The translations under genes were made by a program, and so were the position numbers. Under the pieces are notes generated by a model. That model saw only the letters and a program-made list of their open reading frames with translations, was not told the DNA's origin and made no database searches. A DNA stretch of 47,498 bases from an uncultured Burkholderiales bacterium (GTDB lineage Bacteria; Pseudomonadota; Gammaproteobacteria; Burkholderiales; Casimicrobiaceae), in NCBI GenBank assembly GCA_937944385.1, contig CALDYQ010000070.1, positions 1 through 47,498 on the forward strand. The letters run 5' to 3'. This document shows, one piece after another, positions 18,912 through 31,916 of the stretch; the first letter of the stretch is position 1, and every line of letters begins with the position of its first letter.

Positions 18912-18937
18912 GAATCTCAACCGATGCGGATCATCGA

Positions 18938-20224
18938 TCAGGTCAGCATGTCCGCCCAGACGTTCCGTGCCCAGGAGATCGCGTAGACGCCTTCTAGTTC
19001 GTTCTGCGCAGCTGAGAGGCCGCCGCTGCCCGGGATCGTCACCATCGTCTTCTTCTCAGGGTCGTAGCGATGCACACTGGCGACGTGAACGACGTTCTTG
19101 TCGTCGACGAAGCTGTAGCAGGTGTTCGCGTAGACCGGGTTCTCGTTGACCGGCTGCCCCGTGAGGAGGGCGACGATGGCCGAGGCGCAGGTCTTGCCAT
19201 GCTGGTTCGCCATGTGACCCGACTTCGGCATGCCAGGCGCGATCTGGAGCGAGTCGCCCAGGATATGCACATTCGGCACGGCGGTCGATTCGAAGGTCAA
19301 CCAATTGACGAGACACCAGCGCTTGCTCGAGTTGTTCAAGCCGTGTTGCATGGCCAAGTCGCCGCAGCGCATCGGCGGCAGGACGTTCAGCACGTCTGCC
19401 TTGAACTCGCCCCCGAACGACAGGACGACCGAATTGCTGCGCGCGTCGACGTCCGAGATTTCCTGGTTGTTACGGTACTCGACGATGCCCTTGTAGTCCT
19501 CGTTCCAGGCCTTCATGAACAGGCCCTTCTTCGATTGCACGTCCTCGTTCGCATCGAGGATGACCACTTTCGACTTGGGCTTGCGCGTCTTGAAGTACCA
19601 AGCGACCTGGCAAGCACGCTCATAGGGACCCGGGGGACAGCGATAGGGTGCGCGCGGGATGTGGATGGCGTAGACCCCCCCATCGGGCATCGCCTCGAGC
19701 TGGCGGCGAAGCAGCATGGTCTCGGGGCCGGCTTTCCAGGCCGCAGGCACGCGCGACTTCGCTTCGCCTGTTGCGAGCCCGGGCAGGCTCTCGTACATGA
19801 AGTCGATGCCGGGCGAGAGCACGAGACGGTCGTAGGGCAGCTTCGTGCCGTCTGCGAGCGAGACGACCTTGGTTCCCGGGTCGAAACCGGTCACCTCACC
19901 ACGAACGCGGCGAATGCCGTACTTGTCGAGGCCACTGTAGGACGACGTGATGAACGCCATGTCCTTCGAGCCGCCCACCACAAGGTTCGAGATCGGGCAG
20001 GAGATGAAGTTTTCGTTGCGCTCGACGAGCGTCACGTCGATGGCGCCGTTACTCCAAAGGGAGATGTATTTCGCGGCCGTAGCCCCGCCCCATCCGCCAC
20101 CGACGACGACGACCTTGGGTTTGGCGGCGCCGCCGATGGTGGCGCAGCCCGAGAGACCGACCGCACCGACCGCGGACAAAGCGCCGGCAGCCTTGATGAA
20201 TTCACGACGATTGAACTGATTCAT
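18938..20224 (-). CDS. fccB: Flavocytochrome c sulfide dehydrogenase, flavoprotein subunit
   Basis: FccB oxidises sulfide in the periplasm and passes electrons to its cytochrome partner. The 428-residue product opens with a Tat signal (RREFIKAAG) and an LSGC that could also be read as a lipobox. The FAD-binding motif VVVVGGGWGGATAA (about 38-51) follows. FISCPISN with Cys76 corresponds to the cysteine that carries covalent FAD in Allochromatium FccB. Other cysteines (Cys196 in YRCPPGP, Cys287, Cys346) include the likely redox disulfide. The C-terminal MPKSGHMANQHGKTCA block is typical. It follows fccA by 24 bp. Confidence 0.92.
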   Translation of the reverse strand: MNQFNRREFIKAAGALSAVGAVGLSGCATIGGAAKPKVVVVGGGWGGATAAKYISLWSNGAIDVTLVERNENFISCPISNLVVGGSKDMAFITSSYSGLDKYGIRRVRGEVTGFDPGTKVVSLADGTKLPYDRLVLSPGIDFMYESLPGLATGEAKSRVPAAWKAGPETMLLRRQLEAMPDGGVYAIHIPRAPYRCPPGPYERACQVAWYFKTRKPKSKVVILDANEDVQSKKGLFMKAWNEDYKGIVEYRNNQEISDVDARSNSVVLSFGGEFKADVLNVLPPMRCGDLAMQHGLNNSSKRWCLVNWLTFESTAVPNVHILGDSLQIAPGMPKSGHMANQHGKTCASAIVALLTGQPVNENPVYANTCYSFVDDKNVVHVASVHRYDPEKKTMVTIPGSGGLSAAQNELEGVYAISWARNVWADMLT

Positions 20225-20248
20225 GTGTGCATCCTTCTTGACTAGCGA

Positions 20249-20596
20249 TCAGCGGGCAGGCAGCTTTTCGAAATACGCGGCCAGCGCATCGATCTGCTGA
20301 TCGGACAGCCCTTTGGCGAGCTGATGCATGATCGTCGCCTGCAGTTGCCCCGCCTTGTAGGCGCGCATCTTCTGCGCCGTGGATGCCGCCGGTTGCCCGG
20401 CAAGCGACGGCACCTCGGCGACGCTCCGGCCGTTGGTGCCGTGGCAGTTCGCACAGGTCGAGGCGAGATCGCGAACGGCCGTCGGCGAAAGCGGCGCTGC
20501 CGGCGCGGGTGCGGGCGCAGGAGCCTGGGCGAGCACGGTCGACCCTAGCCCCAATCCGACGGCGAGACCCAGCGCTCGCACGGTACCTTTCATCAT
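20249..20596 (-). CDS. fccA: Monohaem cytochrome c subunit FccA-like
   Basis: The 115-residue product has a signal peptide cut near AQA (about 24) and an Ala-Pro linker. It carries a single haem site CANCH (Cys48, Cys51, His52), with Met90 in TIMHQLAKGLS as the likely sixth ligand. This is the small class I cytochrome type that partners FccB in monohaem flavocytochrome c; purple sulfur bacteria use a dihaem form. AGGAGG precedes the ATG-ATG start; the first ATG is used here. It is the first gene of the fccAB unit. Confidence 0.9.
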   Translation of the reverse strand: MMKGTVRALGLAVGLGLGSTVLAQAPAPAPAPAAPLSPTAVRDLASTCANCHGTNGRSVAEVPSLAGQPAASTAQKMRAYKAGQLQATIMHQLAKGLSDQQIDALAAYFEKLPAR

Positions 20597-20665
20597 GCAT
20601 TTCCTCCTTGTCGGTTACGACACATCCGTGCTGAAGGTCTTGACCAACCTCAAACACCTTCTCCG

Positions 20666-20693
20666 ATTGTAGGCATCTCAGCGAATACGCTGA
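20666..20693 (-). promoter_or_regulatory. Candidate fccAB promoter with overlapping inverted repeat
   Basis: TACAAT (20671-20666 on the minus strand) is a good -10 box. The region 17 bp upstream has a poor -35 but is covered by the inverted repeat TCAGCG-aata-CGCTGA (20678-20693). A poor -35 under a palindrome suggests control by a regulator, perhaps a sulfide-responsive one; that is inference. Confidence 0.4.
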
Positions 20694-20751
20694 TATACGC
20701 GCAACCCCTAGCCGAGTGAATATGCATGGACGATCGTGAACGCGGGCCCTC

Positions 20752-20785
20752 AAAAAGGGAAGGCGGGCCTCGGCAGCCCGCCTTC
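20752..20785 (-). terminator. Rho-independent terminator after lipoprotein esterase
   Basis: GAAGGCGGGC and GCCCGCCTTC (20759-20768 and 20776-20785) form a perfect 10-bp stem with a 7-nt loop. On the minus strand it is followed by CCTTTTTG. It lies 26 bp past the stop of the gene at 20812. Confidence 0.92.
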
Positions 20786-20811
20786 ACTCACACCGGATAC
20801 CCAGGCCGCGC

Positions 20812-22278
20812 TTACTGCCCGGACGCCAGCACCTGCTGGAAGAATGTTCGCACGGCGACGTTGCAAAACGGCGGTACGAGCCCGCCGTGGTAGGCCTGCA
20901 GGACTTTCTCGGCCGGCGACGCACCGGGCGCGGACGGATCCATCGCAGTTGCGTTCTTGGCGGCAGCAAACGCACCCGCGAGCGCCGGGCCGACGGTCGT
21001 TGCGTCTTCGAGGTTGAAGACATTGATGAGCGCAGCAGGCGCGCCACGCCCGCGGAACGCAGCGGCTGCCTCAGCGGTGTTGCTTCCAAAGACGACCGGG
21101 TCCTGCGCGCCGAAACACATCGCCATCGGTCGGGTCGGCGTCCAGCCGGTCGTCAGGTCATTGCGCGCCGCCGCGACCCACACTGGGTGCCCAGGGTTCG
21201 CGAGCACCGCCTGGCGGAACGACGTCTTCACGAGGTTGGGGGTGCCGACGCCCGCTGCAAACAGCGCGTCGAGCGAGGGGTCGCCGGTGACGAGCGGATT
21301 GTTTGCCCAGAGGCGGGTCGGGAGGCGACCCGTGGTGACCAGTGTCGTCGTGGTCAGCGTTGGCGAAGGAATCAACGTTTCGATCCCCGTTGCATAGGCC
21401 GCCTCATACACGTCATTGACCGACGCGTAGATGTTGCCGTAGCTCCGCTGATAGCTCGTCATGAGCATCGGAAAGAAGATGGTCGCGCCGGCATTCACGC
21501 CGCCGGCAAACACCGTCTGCGCGAACTTGGTCAACGAGTACGGACCCGACATCGGGCCGGACGCGGTGACGCTGAACTCGGTAGGCAGCGCCTGCATCGC
21601 CTTGTGGGTCGCCATCGCCACGTGCCCGCCTTGCGAATAGCCCGTGATGAACAGCTTGTTCGACGCGTTGGCGCCGATGTTCGGGAAGGCCTTTCTCGCG
21701 GCGCGCAGCGCATCGATCATGTCGTTCGACTGCTGCTCGGCATTGAGATACGGGTGATAGGGTAGGTCCGATGCGTCGTAGCCCGCGTAGTTAGGGGCCA
21801 CCACGATCCAGCCTTGCGCTGCATAGAAGGCCGCCAGCAGCCCCGCTTCGCCGTTGGCGGGACTGGCGATGTTGTAGCCCTTCTCCACCGTCGTACCGTG
21901 GCCATAGAGCAGCACGGGGCGCGGGCCGGTGCAGGCGGGGTCCGTGCCGGTCGGAACCATGATGCCGCCTGTTGCCTTGGTCTGCTCGGCCGCCCCGCCG
22001 ACCGTGTAGTAAGTCATGTAGTGGAAATTGATGCCGCATTTGGGCGTGCCGGCCAGCGCGAGCAGGTTCCTGCCCGTCGCGGTCGCGTTGAGTGCCGCCG
22101 AAAACTCCGCTGCGGTCGAGAACGAGGTCAGCATGGGCGGCGGGTTGGCGACGATGTCGCCGCGCTCGGGCGTCAGACTGATCGCCGGCCCGGTAGCGAC
22201 GTCTCCCCCGCCGCCACACGCGGCAACGAGCACGGAGAACGCCGCCCCCAAGGCGATGTTGGCCAGACGAACCTTCAT
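20812..22278 (-). CDS. Lipoprotein alpha/beta hydrolase (lipase/esterase-like)
   Basis: The 488-residue product starts with a signal ending in the lipobox LVAAC followed by a Gly run, so it should be an envelope lipoprotein. The catalytic elbow is GYSQGGH. A likely acid lies in FGAQDPVVF, and a His is available in LQAYHGG near the C-terminus. VLLYGHGTTVEKG resembles the oxyanion strand of secretory lipases and plant-polyester-type esterases. The start at 22278 is set by GAGGAGGATT; the open frame continues 33 codons upstream without support. The substrate is unknown. Confidence 0.82.
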   Translation of the reverse strand: MKVRLANIALGAAFSVLVAACGGGGDVATGPAISLTPERGDIVANPPPMLTSFSTAAEFSAALNATATGRNLLALAGTPKCGINFHYMTYYTVGGAAEQTKATGGIMVPTGTDPACTGPRPVLLYGHGTTVEKGYNIASPANGEAGLLAAFYAAQGWIVVAPNYAGYDASDLPYHPYLNAEQQSNDMIDALRAARKAFPNIGANASNKLFITGYSQGGHVAMATHKAMQALPTEFSVTASGPMSGPYSLTKFAQTVFAGGVNAGATIFFPMLMTSYQRSYGNIYASVNDVYEAAYATGIETLIPSPTLTTTTLVTTGRLPTRLWANNPLVTGDPSLDALFAAGVGTPNLVKTSFRQAVLANPGHPVWVAAARNDLTTGWTPTRPMAMCFGAQDPVVFGSNTAEAAAAFRGRGAPAALINVFNLEDATTVGPALAGAFAAAKNATAMDPSAPGASPAEKVLQAYHGGLVPPFCNVAVRTFFQQVLASGQ

Positions 22279-22468
22279 GAATCCTCCTCGAACTTGTGAT
22301 GGACTGGGGCGGGCGCTAGGGCCTCGCCGTCGGCGGGGCAACGGGCTCGAAGACTGACTCGACTGTCCGCACCCCATCTGCGCCCTCGGATGCTAATCCT
22401 TCGGCGCAGGCTTGAACATGCCGCGTCGGCTTGCGTCGCGTTTGAAAGGCGGGCGTGTTGCTGGGCGA

Positions 22469-26636
<4,168 letters not shown>

Positions 26637-27069
26637 GACGATTCATCCGACATGGTTGCAACTGCTGCCGTGAGCCACACGACCACTCGACCACGCGATC
26701 CCGCGACCCAAGCACCCAAAGGAATCATATCAGCGGCGTTTGGCCCGGATGACGGCGGCCAGATTCCATGCCGCGACTCGGCCGGAGGGAAGCACGAATC
26801 CCGGGGCGAGCGCCCCGGCGAGCGGCGCGAGATCACGATCGGGCGAATCCGCCGCTTGAACATCCCCCGAGAGAGCGCTCGCGTAAACCCTCCCCCAGCA
26901 TGACGGTAGCGTTACATACACTCATGCCACTTGTCGACCAAGCGACAGCAAGCATGTGCCTCTGACTGGGATCCGGCACTCCGTGCGCCTTCACGCCCAA
27001 GCGTGTCGATCAGGCTGCACGCGCGCGAAAGTGCGGGTCGATGCGGCATTCAATTAGAGAGGAACGACG
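26637..27069. other. Intergenic region between divergent S41 protease and ABC importer genes
   Basis: This 433-bp stretch has no credible gene. It should hold the promoters of both flanking genes, but I could not pick a confident -35/-10 pair. A perfect palindrome, CCGGGGCG-ag-CGCCCCGG, lies at 26801-26818 without a T-run. GAGAGGA at 27055-27061 is the ribosome binding site of the next gene. Confidence 0.5.
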
Positions 27070-28860
27070 ATGAACGAACAGCAAATCCGAGGATGGGTCG
27101 AGGACGTACGTGAGGGCCGGCTCGCCCGACGCGACTTCATCGGTCGCATGGTGGCACTCGGGCTCACCGCGCCGATGGCGTCCATGATGCTCATGCACTA
27201 CGGCGTGGCGCATGCGCAGAGCACGATGACCTACAAGCCGACGCGTCGTGGCGGCGGTGGCGCGCTCAAGCTCATCTACTGGCAGGCCCCGGTGCACCTG
27301 AATCCGCACTACGCCGGCGGCACCAAGGACCAGGATGCGAGCCGCATCTTCTACGAGCCGCTCGCCGGCTGGGATGCCGATGGAAACCTGGTGCCCTATC
27401 TTGCGGCCGAGATTCCGACGCGGGCCAACGGCGGCCTTTCAGCCGACGGCAAGACCGTGACCTGGAAGCTCAAGCGCGGCGTCAAGTGGCATGACGGCCG
27501 AGACTTCTCTGCGGATGATGTGGTCTTCACCGCGCAGTACGCTGGCGACCCGGCAGCGGCCATGACAACCGTCGGCACCTACAAGGACATCAAGGTCGTG
27601 AAGGTCGACTCGCACACGGTGCGTGTGGAGTATCCGCGGCCGACGCCGTTTTGGGCCGAAGCGCTCGTCGGCACCGTCGGCATGATCCTGCCGAAGCACG
27701 TCTTCGAGCCGTTCATGGGCGCCAAGTCGCGCGAGAACCCAGCCAACCTGAAGCCGGTCGGGACGGGCCCTTACAAGATCGTCGACTTCAAGCCGGGCGA
27801 CATGATCCGCGCCGAGGCGAACAAGGATTACCACGTTCCGAACCAGCCGTTCTTCGACACGCTTGAACTGAAGGGCGGAGGGGACGCCACAAGCGCGGCG
27901 CGCGCGGTGCTCCAGACGGCAGAGTTCGATGTGGGCTGGAACCTCGCGGTCGAAGACGAGATCCTGAAGCGCCTGGAGGCGGCAGGCCGGGGCAAGATGA
28001 ACTTCTACGCAGGCAGTGACGTGGAGTTCATCTCGTTGAATGCCACCGATCCCTGGAACGAAGTCGACGGCGAGCGCGCGAGCGCGAAGAGCAAGCACCC
28101 TGCGTTTTCGGACAAGGCGGTGCGCACCGCGATGAATCTGCTCATCGACCGCAAGGGAATCGCAGAATCGATCTATGGTCGTGGTGCGATCGTCACCGCC
28201 AACTTCCTGAACAACCCGGCGCGCTTCCGGAGTCCCAACACCAAGTGGGAGTTCAACATCGAGAAGGCGAACCAGATCCTCGACCAGGCCGGCTGGCGAC
28301 GCGGCCCGGACGGCATCCGCGCCAAGGGCAATGTCAAACTCAAGTTCGTCTACCAGACTTCTGTGAGCGGCCCGCGCCAGAAATGCCAGGCCATCATCAA
28401 GGACGCCTGCAGCAAGGCCGGCATCGACCTCGAGTTGAAGAGCGTCGTGGCCGCCGTCTACTTCGGCAGCGACTTCGCCAACCCGGACACGTACCAGAAG
28501 TTCTGGGCCGACATGCAGATGTACACGACCACCATGACGCAGCCCGATCCGCAGTTCTTCATGGAGCAGTGGACCACGGAGCAGATCGCGCAGAAAGCGA
28601 ACAAGTGGGCCAGCCGGAACCTCGTGCGCTGGAGCAACAAGGAATACGACGACACCTTCAAGGCGGCCCAGGTCGAACTCGACCCAGCCAAGCGCGCCGC
28701 ACTGTTCATCAAACTGAATGACATCCTGATCAACGACGGCTACGTGATTCCGCTCTTCGCGCGGCCTCGTCCGGTCGGCACCGTCAACAAACTGGCAGTG
28801 ACCATTTCGCCTTGGGACAACCTGACCTCGCACATGGCGTGGTGGTGGCGCGACGCCTGA
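27070..28860 (+). CDS. Oligopeptide-type ABC transporter substrate-binding protein
   Basis: The 596-residue product is a family 5 extracellular solute-binding protein. A twin-arginine-like signal (RRDFIGRMVALGL) leads to cleavage near AHA-Q (about 50). The core has RIFYEPLAGWDADGNLVPYLA, WKLKRGVKWHDGRDFSADDVVF, VGTGPYKIVDFKPGD and AVRTAMNLLIDRKGIAESIYG, all in the usual order. These proteins bind peptides, nickel, opines or related compounds in the periplasm; the ligand is not obvious. It is the first gene of a five-gene importer operon and is separated from the permease genes by 205 bp with a strong hairpin. Confidence 0.92.
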   Translation: MNEQQIRGWVEDVREGRLARRDFIGRMVALGLTAPMASMMLMHYGVAHAQSTMTYKPTRRGGGGALKLIYWQAPVHLNPHYAGGTKDQDASRIFYEPLAGWDADGNLVPYLAAEIPTRANGGLSADGKTVTWKLKRGVKWHDGRDFSADDVVFTAQYAGDPAAAMTTVGTYKDIKVVKVDSHTVRVEYPRPTPFWAEALVGTVGMILPKHVFEPFMGAKSRENPANLKPVGTGPYKIVDFKPGDMIRAEANKDYHVPNQPFFDTLELKGGGDATSAARAVLQTAEFDVGWNLAVEDEILKRLEAAGRGKMNFYAGSDVEFISLNATDPWNEVDGERASAKSKHPAFSDKAVRTAMNLLIDRKGIAESIYGRGAIVTANFLNNPARFRSPNTKWEFNIEKANQILDQAGWRRGPDGIRAKGNVKLKFVYQTSVSGPRQKCQAIIKDACSKAGIDLELKSVVAAVYFGSDFANPDTYQKFWADMQMYTTTMTQPDPQFFMEQWTTEQIAQKANKWASRNLVRWSNKEYDDTFKAAQVELDPAKRAALFIKLNDILINDGYVIPLFARPRPVGTVNKLAVTISPWDNLTSHMAWWWRDA

Positions 28861-28901
28861 TCGGCTGGCTTGACCGGTGCACCACCCGGGAACATCCCTG
28901 A

Positions 28902-28927
28902 CCGACGGCTCGCTCGCGGGTCGTCGG
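28902..28927 (+). promoter_or_regulatory. Intercistronic hairpin between binding protein and permease genes
   Basis: An 11-bp stem (28902-28912 with 28917-28927, two G-U pairs) closes the tetraloop CTCG. No T-run follows, so it is not a classical terminator. It may protect the binding-protein mRNA 3' end so that this protein is made in excess over the membrane subunits, as in other importer operons. Confidence 0.5.
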
Positions 28928-29065
28928 CCCACGGAGGCCTGGGTGTCTGACGCTTGATACGGACCTGCCCGCAGGTTCGACAATACGACTCACAACAAAG
29001 CTGGCGAACCGGCGGGACCTGACGGTGCAACCCATGAGACGCACCCGAAGCGGGGGAAACAGAGC

Positions 29066-30025
29066 GTGTTCAATTACATCGTCCGACGATTGCTGATTGC
29101 GATACCGAGCCTGCTCGGCATCAGCATCATCCTGTTCACCGTCCTCGCGCTCGCACCGGGGGACCCTTTCGAGGAACTGGCCACGAATCCAAACGTGCCG
29201 CCCGAGGTGCGTATGGCACTGCGGACGCAGTTCGGGCTCGATGACCCGGTGTGGCAACGCTACATTGCGTGGCTAACGAGCATGTTCAAGGGCGACTGGG
29301 GCTTCAGCTTCGTCAGTCGCATCAACGTGGATCAGTTGATCCTGCAGCGGCTACCGACGACGATCGCGGTGATTGGCCTGTCGCAGGTCCTTGCGATCCT
29401 AGTTGCGCTGCCCGTGGGCATCCTGGCTGCGGTCAAGCCCTACTCGTGGTTCGACCGCATCGCAAGCACGTTGGCCTTCATCGGCTTCTCGCTGCCGACG
29501 TTCTTCACCGGCATCATCTTCATCCTCTTCTTCAGCATCTACCTTGGCTGGCTTCCGTTCGTGTACCGGACCGACCTCTCATCCACAGGCTGGCAATGGT
29601 GGTGGGATCAGTTCAAGCAGTCGATCATGCCGATCACCGTGCTCGGGCTGTTCCAGGCGGCGAGCATGATGCGTTACGTGCGCTCCGCGGTCCTCGACGT
29701 GATCCGGCTCGATTACGTGACCACGGCGCGAAGCAAGGGGCTGGCCGAACGTGTGGTCATCATGAAGCACGTGGTGCGCAATGCGCTCATCCCGGTCGTC
29801 ACGCTGGTCGCGCTGCAGATGCCGGCCGTCTTCGGCGGCGCGATCGTGACCGAGCAGATCTTCCGCGTGCCGGGTATCGGTAGCCTGCTGATCGACGCGA
29901 TCCTGCGCAACGATACGCCCGTGATCATGGCGGTCACCTTCGTCTTCGCCTGCCTGGTCGTCCTCTTCAACCTGATCGCCGACATCCTCTATGGCTGGCT
30001 CGACCCCCGCATCAGCTACCGATAA
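29066..30025 (+). CDS. ABC transporter permease, DppB type
   Basis: The 319-residue inner-membrane protein has the DppB/OppB N-terminus (YIVRRLLIAIPSLLGISIILF) and the LAPGDPF motif. The FGLDDPVWQRYIAWL segment precedes several membrane helices. The cytoplasmic loop YVTTARSKGLAERVVIMKHVVRNALIPVVT is the EAA motif that contacts the ATPase. Start GTG 29066 has GGGGGAAA upstream. It pairs with the DppC-type permease immediately downstream. Confidence 0.93.
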   Translation: MFNYIVRRLLIAIPSLLGISIILFTVLALAPGDPFEELATNPNVPPEVRMALRTQFGLDDPVWQRYIAWLTSMFKGDWGFSFVSRINVDQLILQRLPTTIAVIGLSQVLAILVALPVGILAAVKPYSWFDRIASTLAFIGFSLPTFFTGIIFILFFSIYLGWLPFVYRTDLSSTGWQWWWDQFKQSIMPITVLGLFQAASMMRYVRSAVLDVIRLDYVTTARSKGLAERVVIMKHVVRNALIPVVTLVALQMPAVFGGAIVTEQIFRVPGIGSLLIDAILRNDTPVIMAVTFVFACLVVLFNLIADILYGWLDPRISYR

Positions 30026-30029
30026 GGTC

Positions 30030-30935
30030 ATGCCCGCCGAGTTATCCAAACCAGTCGCATCGGTCTCACCGTGGCGCGAGGCCTGGCGGCGCTTCAAGCG
30101 GCATCGCCTGGCGTACTGGAGCCTGTGGCTGCTCGGCCTGATGATCCTCGCCGTGATCTTCGGGCCGATGGTCTACAAGGTCGGCATCAACGACGTCGAC
30201 CTGCAGGCGCGGCTCGCATCGCCCTCCTGGAAACACCCCTTCGGCACCGATGACCTGGGCCGCGACATCCTCGCGCGCGTGCTCTACGGCGGTCGCATCA
30301 GTCTCGCGGTCGGCTTCGCCGCGATGGCGATGGCGATCATCGTGGGTGTGGTCATCGGCGCCATCGCTGGCATGGCCAAAGGTTGGGTCGACGCGGCGCT
30401 CATGTGGGTGACCGATCTCTTCCTGTCGCTGCCGCAGCTGCCGCTGCTCCTCCTGCTGATCTTTCTCTTCCGCGAGCCACTCAAGCAGGCCTTCGGACTC
30501 GAGGCCGGCATCTTCATCCTGATCGTGCTCGTGATCGGGGGGTTCCGCTGGATGCCGGTCGCTCGCCTCGTCCGCGCGCAGTTCTTCAGCCTGCGCGAGA
30601 AGGAATTCGTCGAGGCGGCGCGCGCTCTCGGTGCGAGCCCGGCTCGGCAGGTGGTACGCCACATCCTGCCCAACGCGCTCGGTCCGGTGATCGTTGCAGC
30701 AACGATAGACATCGCCGCAGCGATCATCGCCGAGAGCACGCTCTCCTTCCTCGGTCTCGGGTTCCCGCCGGACATCCCAACCTGGGGTCGCATCCTCTAC
30801 GACAGTCGCGACTACATGGACCTGGCACTCCACTGGGCCATCTTCCCGGGCATGGCGATCTTCCTGACCGTGCTCACGATCAACTTCATCGGCGACGGCC
30901 TGCGCGATGCGCTCGATCCGCGCAAGGTGATGTAA
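30030..30935 (+). CDS. ABC transporter permease, DppC type
   Basis: The 301-residue permease has the DppC/OppC layout. An N-terminal cytoplasmic segment with WRRFKRHRLAYWSL leads into the first helix; the HPFGTDDLGRDILARVLYGGRISL block and the EAA loop EFVEAARALGASPARQVVRHILPNAL follow. IIAESTLSFLGLGFPPDIPTWG is the conserved late motif. ATG 30030 is four bases after the previous stop, with AAGG very close to the start; an in-frame upstream start lies within the DppB gene. It is the second half of the membrane channel. Confidence 0.93.
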   Translation: MPAELSKPVASVSPWREAWRRFKRHRLAYWSLWLLGLMILAVIFGPMVYKVGINDVDLQARLASPSWKHPFGTDDLGRDILARVLYGGRISLAVGFAAMAMAIIVGVVIGAIAGMAKGWVDAALMWVTDLFLSLPQLPLLLLLIFLFREPLKQAFGLEAGIFILIVLVIGGFRWMPVARLVRAQFFSLREKEFVEAARALGASPARQVVRHILPNALGPVIVAATIDIAAAIIAESTLSFLGLGFPPDIPTWGRILYDSRDYMDLALHWAIFPGMAIFLTVLTINFIGDGLRDALDPRKVM

Positions 30936-31916
30936 ATGCCGCTACTCGACATCCAGGGGCTCAAGACCCACTTCAAGACGGACGACGGCTGGCTGCACGC
31001 CGTCGACGGCGTGGACATCTCGATCGATGCCGGCGAGACGGTCTGCGTGGTGGGCGAATCCGGCTGCGGCAAGAGCGTCACCGCCAAGACCGTGATGAAG
31101 CTCGTCGACATGCCACCGGGCAAGATCGTCGCCGGACGGGTGCTCTGGCAGGGCCGTGATCTGGTGCCGCTCTCCGCCGGCGAGATGCAGAAGATCCGCG
31201 CCAAGGAGATCGCGATCATCTTCCAGGAGCCGATGACGAGCCTCAACCCGGTCTACACCGTCGGAGAGCAGATCGCCGAGAGTCTGCGCCTGCATGAGGG
31301 CCTTGGCAAGCGCGCGGCGATGGACCGCGCGGTCGAGATGCTCGCGAAGGTGCGCATTCCGACCCCGGAGCGGCGCGTACGAGACTATCCTCACCAGTTC
31401 TCCGGCGGGATGCGCCAGCGCGTGATGATCGCGATCGCGTTGGCCTGCAACCCCAAGCTCCTGATCGCGGATGAGCCGACCACCGCGCTCGACGTCACCA
31501 TCCAGGCGCAGATCCTCGACCTGATGCAAGACCTCAAGGCCGAGTTCGGCACCGCGGTGATGCTCATCACGCACGCGATGGGCGTGGTCGCCGAGGTTGC
31601 CCAGCGCGTTGTGGTGATGTACGCCGGTAAGGTGGTTGAAGAGGCGCCCGTGCGCGAGCTCTTCGGCGCGCCGCGCCATCCCTACACGCAAGGGCTCATC
31701 CGCTCGATCCCGCGCATCGACACGGCGGCAACACACAAGGTGCGGCTGGAGGCGATTCCCGGCACCGTGCCGAAGCTGATCGAACCCGCCGAGGGCTGTC
31801 GCTTCGCCGCGCGCTGCAAGCATGCCCGTCCCGCCTGCAGCGAGGCCACGCCGCCGCTCCGCGAAATCGCAGCAAGCCACAAGGTTGCCTGCTTCCGTGC
31901 CGAGGAGATCGCATGA
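30936..31916 (+). CDS. Oligopeptide-type ABC transporter ATPase, DppD type
   Basis: The 326-residue ATPase has Walker A GESGCGKS, signature [12 protein letters not shown] and Walker [13 protein letters not shown]. The C-terminal [14 protein letters not shown] and Cys-rich [12 protein letters not shown] regions are typical of DppD/OppD, where four cysteines hold an Fe-S cluster. The switch region reads [10 protein letters not shown], where most homologues have ITHDMG; the catalytic His is kept. Its ATG directly abuts the preceding TAA. Confidence 0.93.
   Translation: MPLLDIQGLKTHFKTDDGWLHAVDGVDISIDAGETVCVVGESGCGKSVTAKTVMKLVDMPPGKIVAGRVLWQGRDLVPLSAGEMQKIRAKEIAIIFQEPMTSLNPVYTVGEQIAESLRLHEGLGKRAAMDRAVEMLAKVRIPTPERRVRDYPHQFSGGMRQRVMIAIALACNPKLLIADEPTTALDVTIQAQILDLMQDLKAEFGTAVMLITHAMGVVAEVAQRVVVMYAGKVVEEAPVRELFGAPRHPYTQGLIRSIPRIDTAATHKVRLEAIPGTVPKLIEPAEGCRFAARCKHARPACSEATPPLREIAASHKVACFRAEEIA

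Noticed and set aside
26801-26818. CCGGGGCG-ag-CGCCCCGG palindrome as a terminator
   Set aside because: No T-run follows on either strand and it lies upstream of divergent genes, where no transcript should end.
30936-31916. DppD-type ATPase as inactive because of ITHAMG
   Set aside because: The catalytic His, Walker A, signature and Walker B are intact; the changed residue next to the His is not known to abolish activity.
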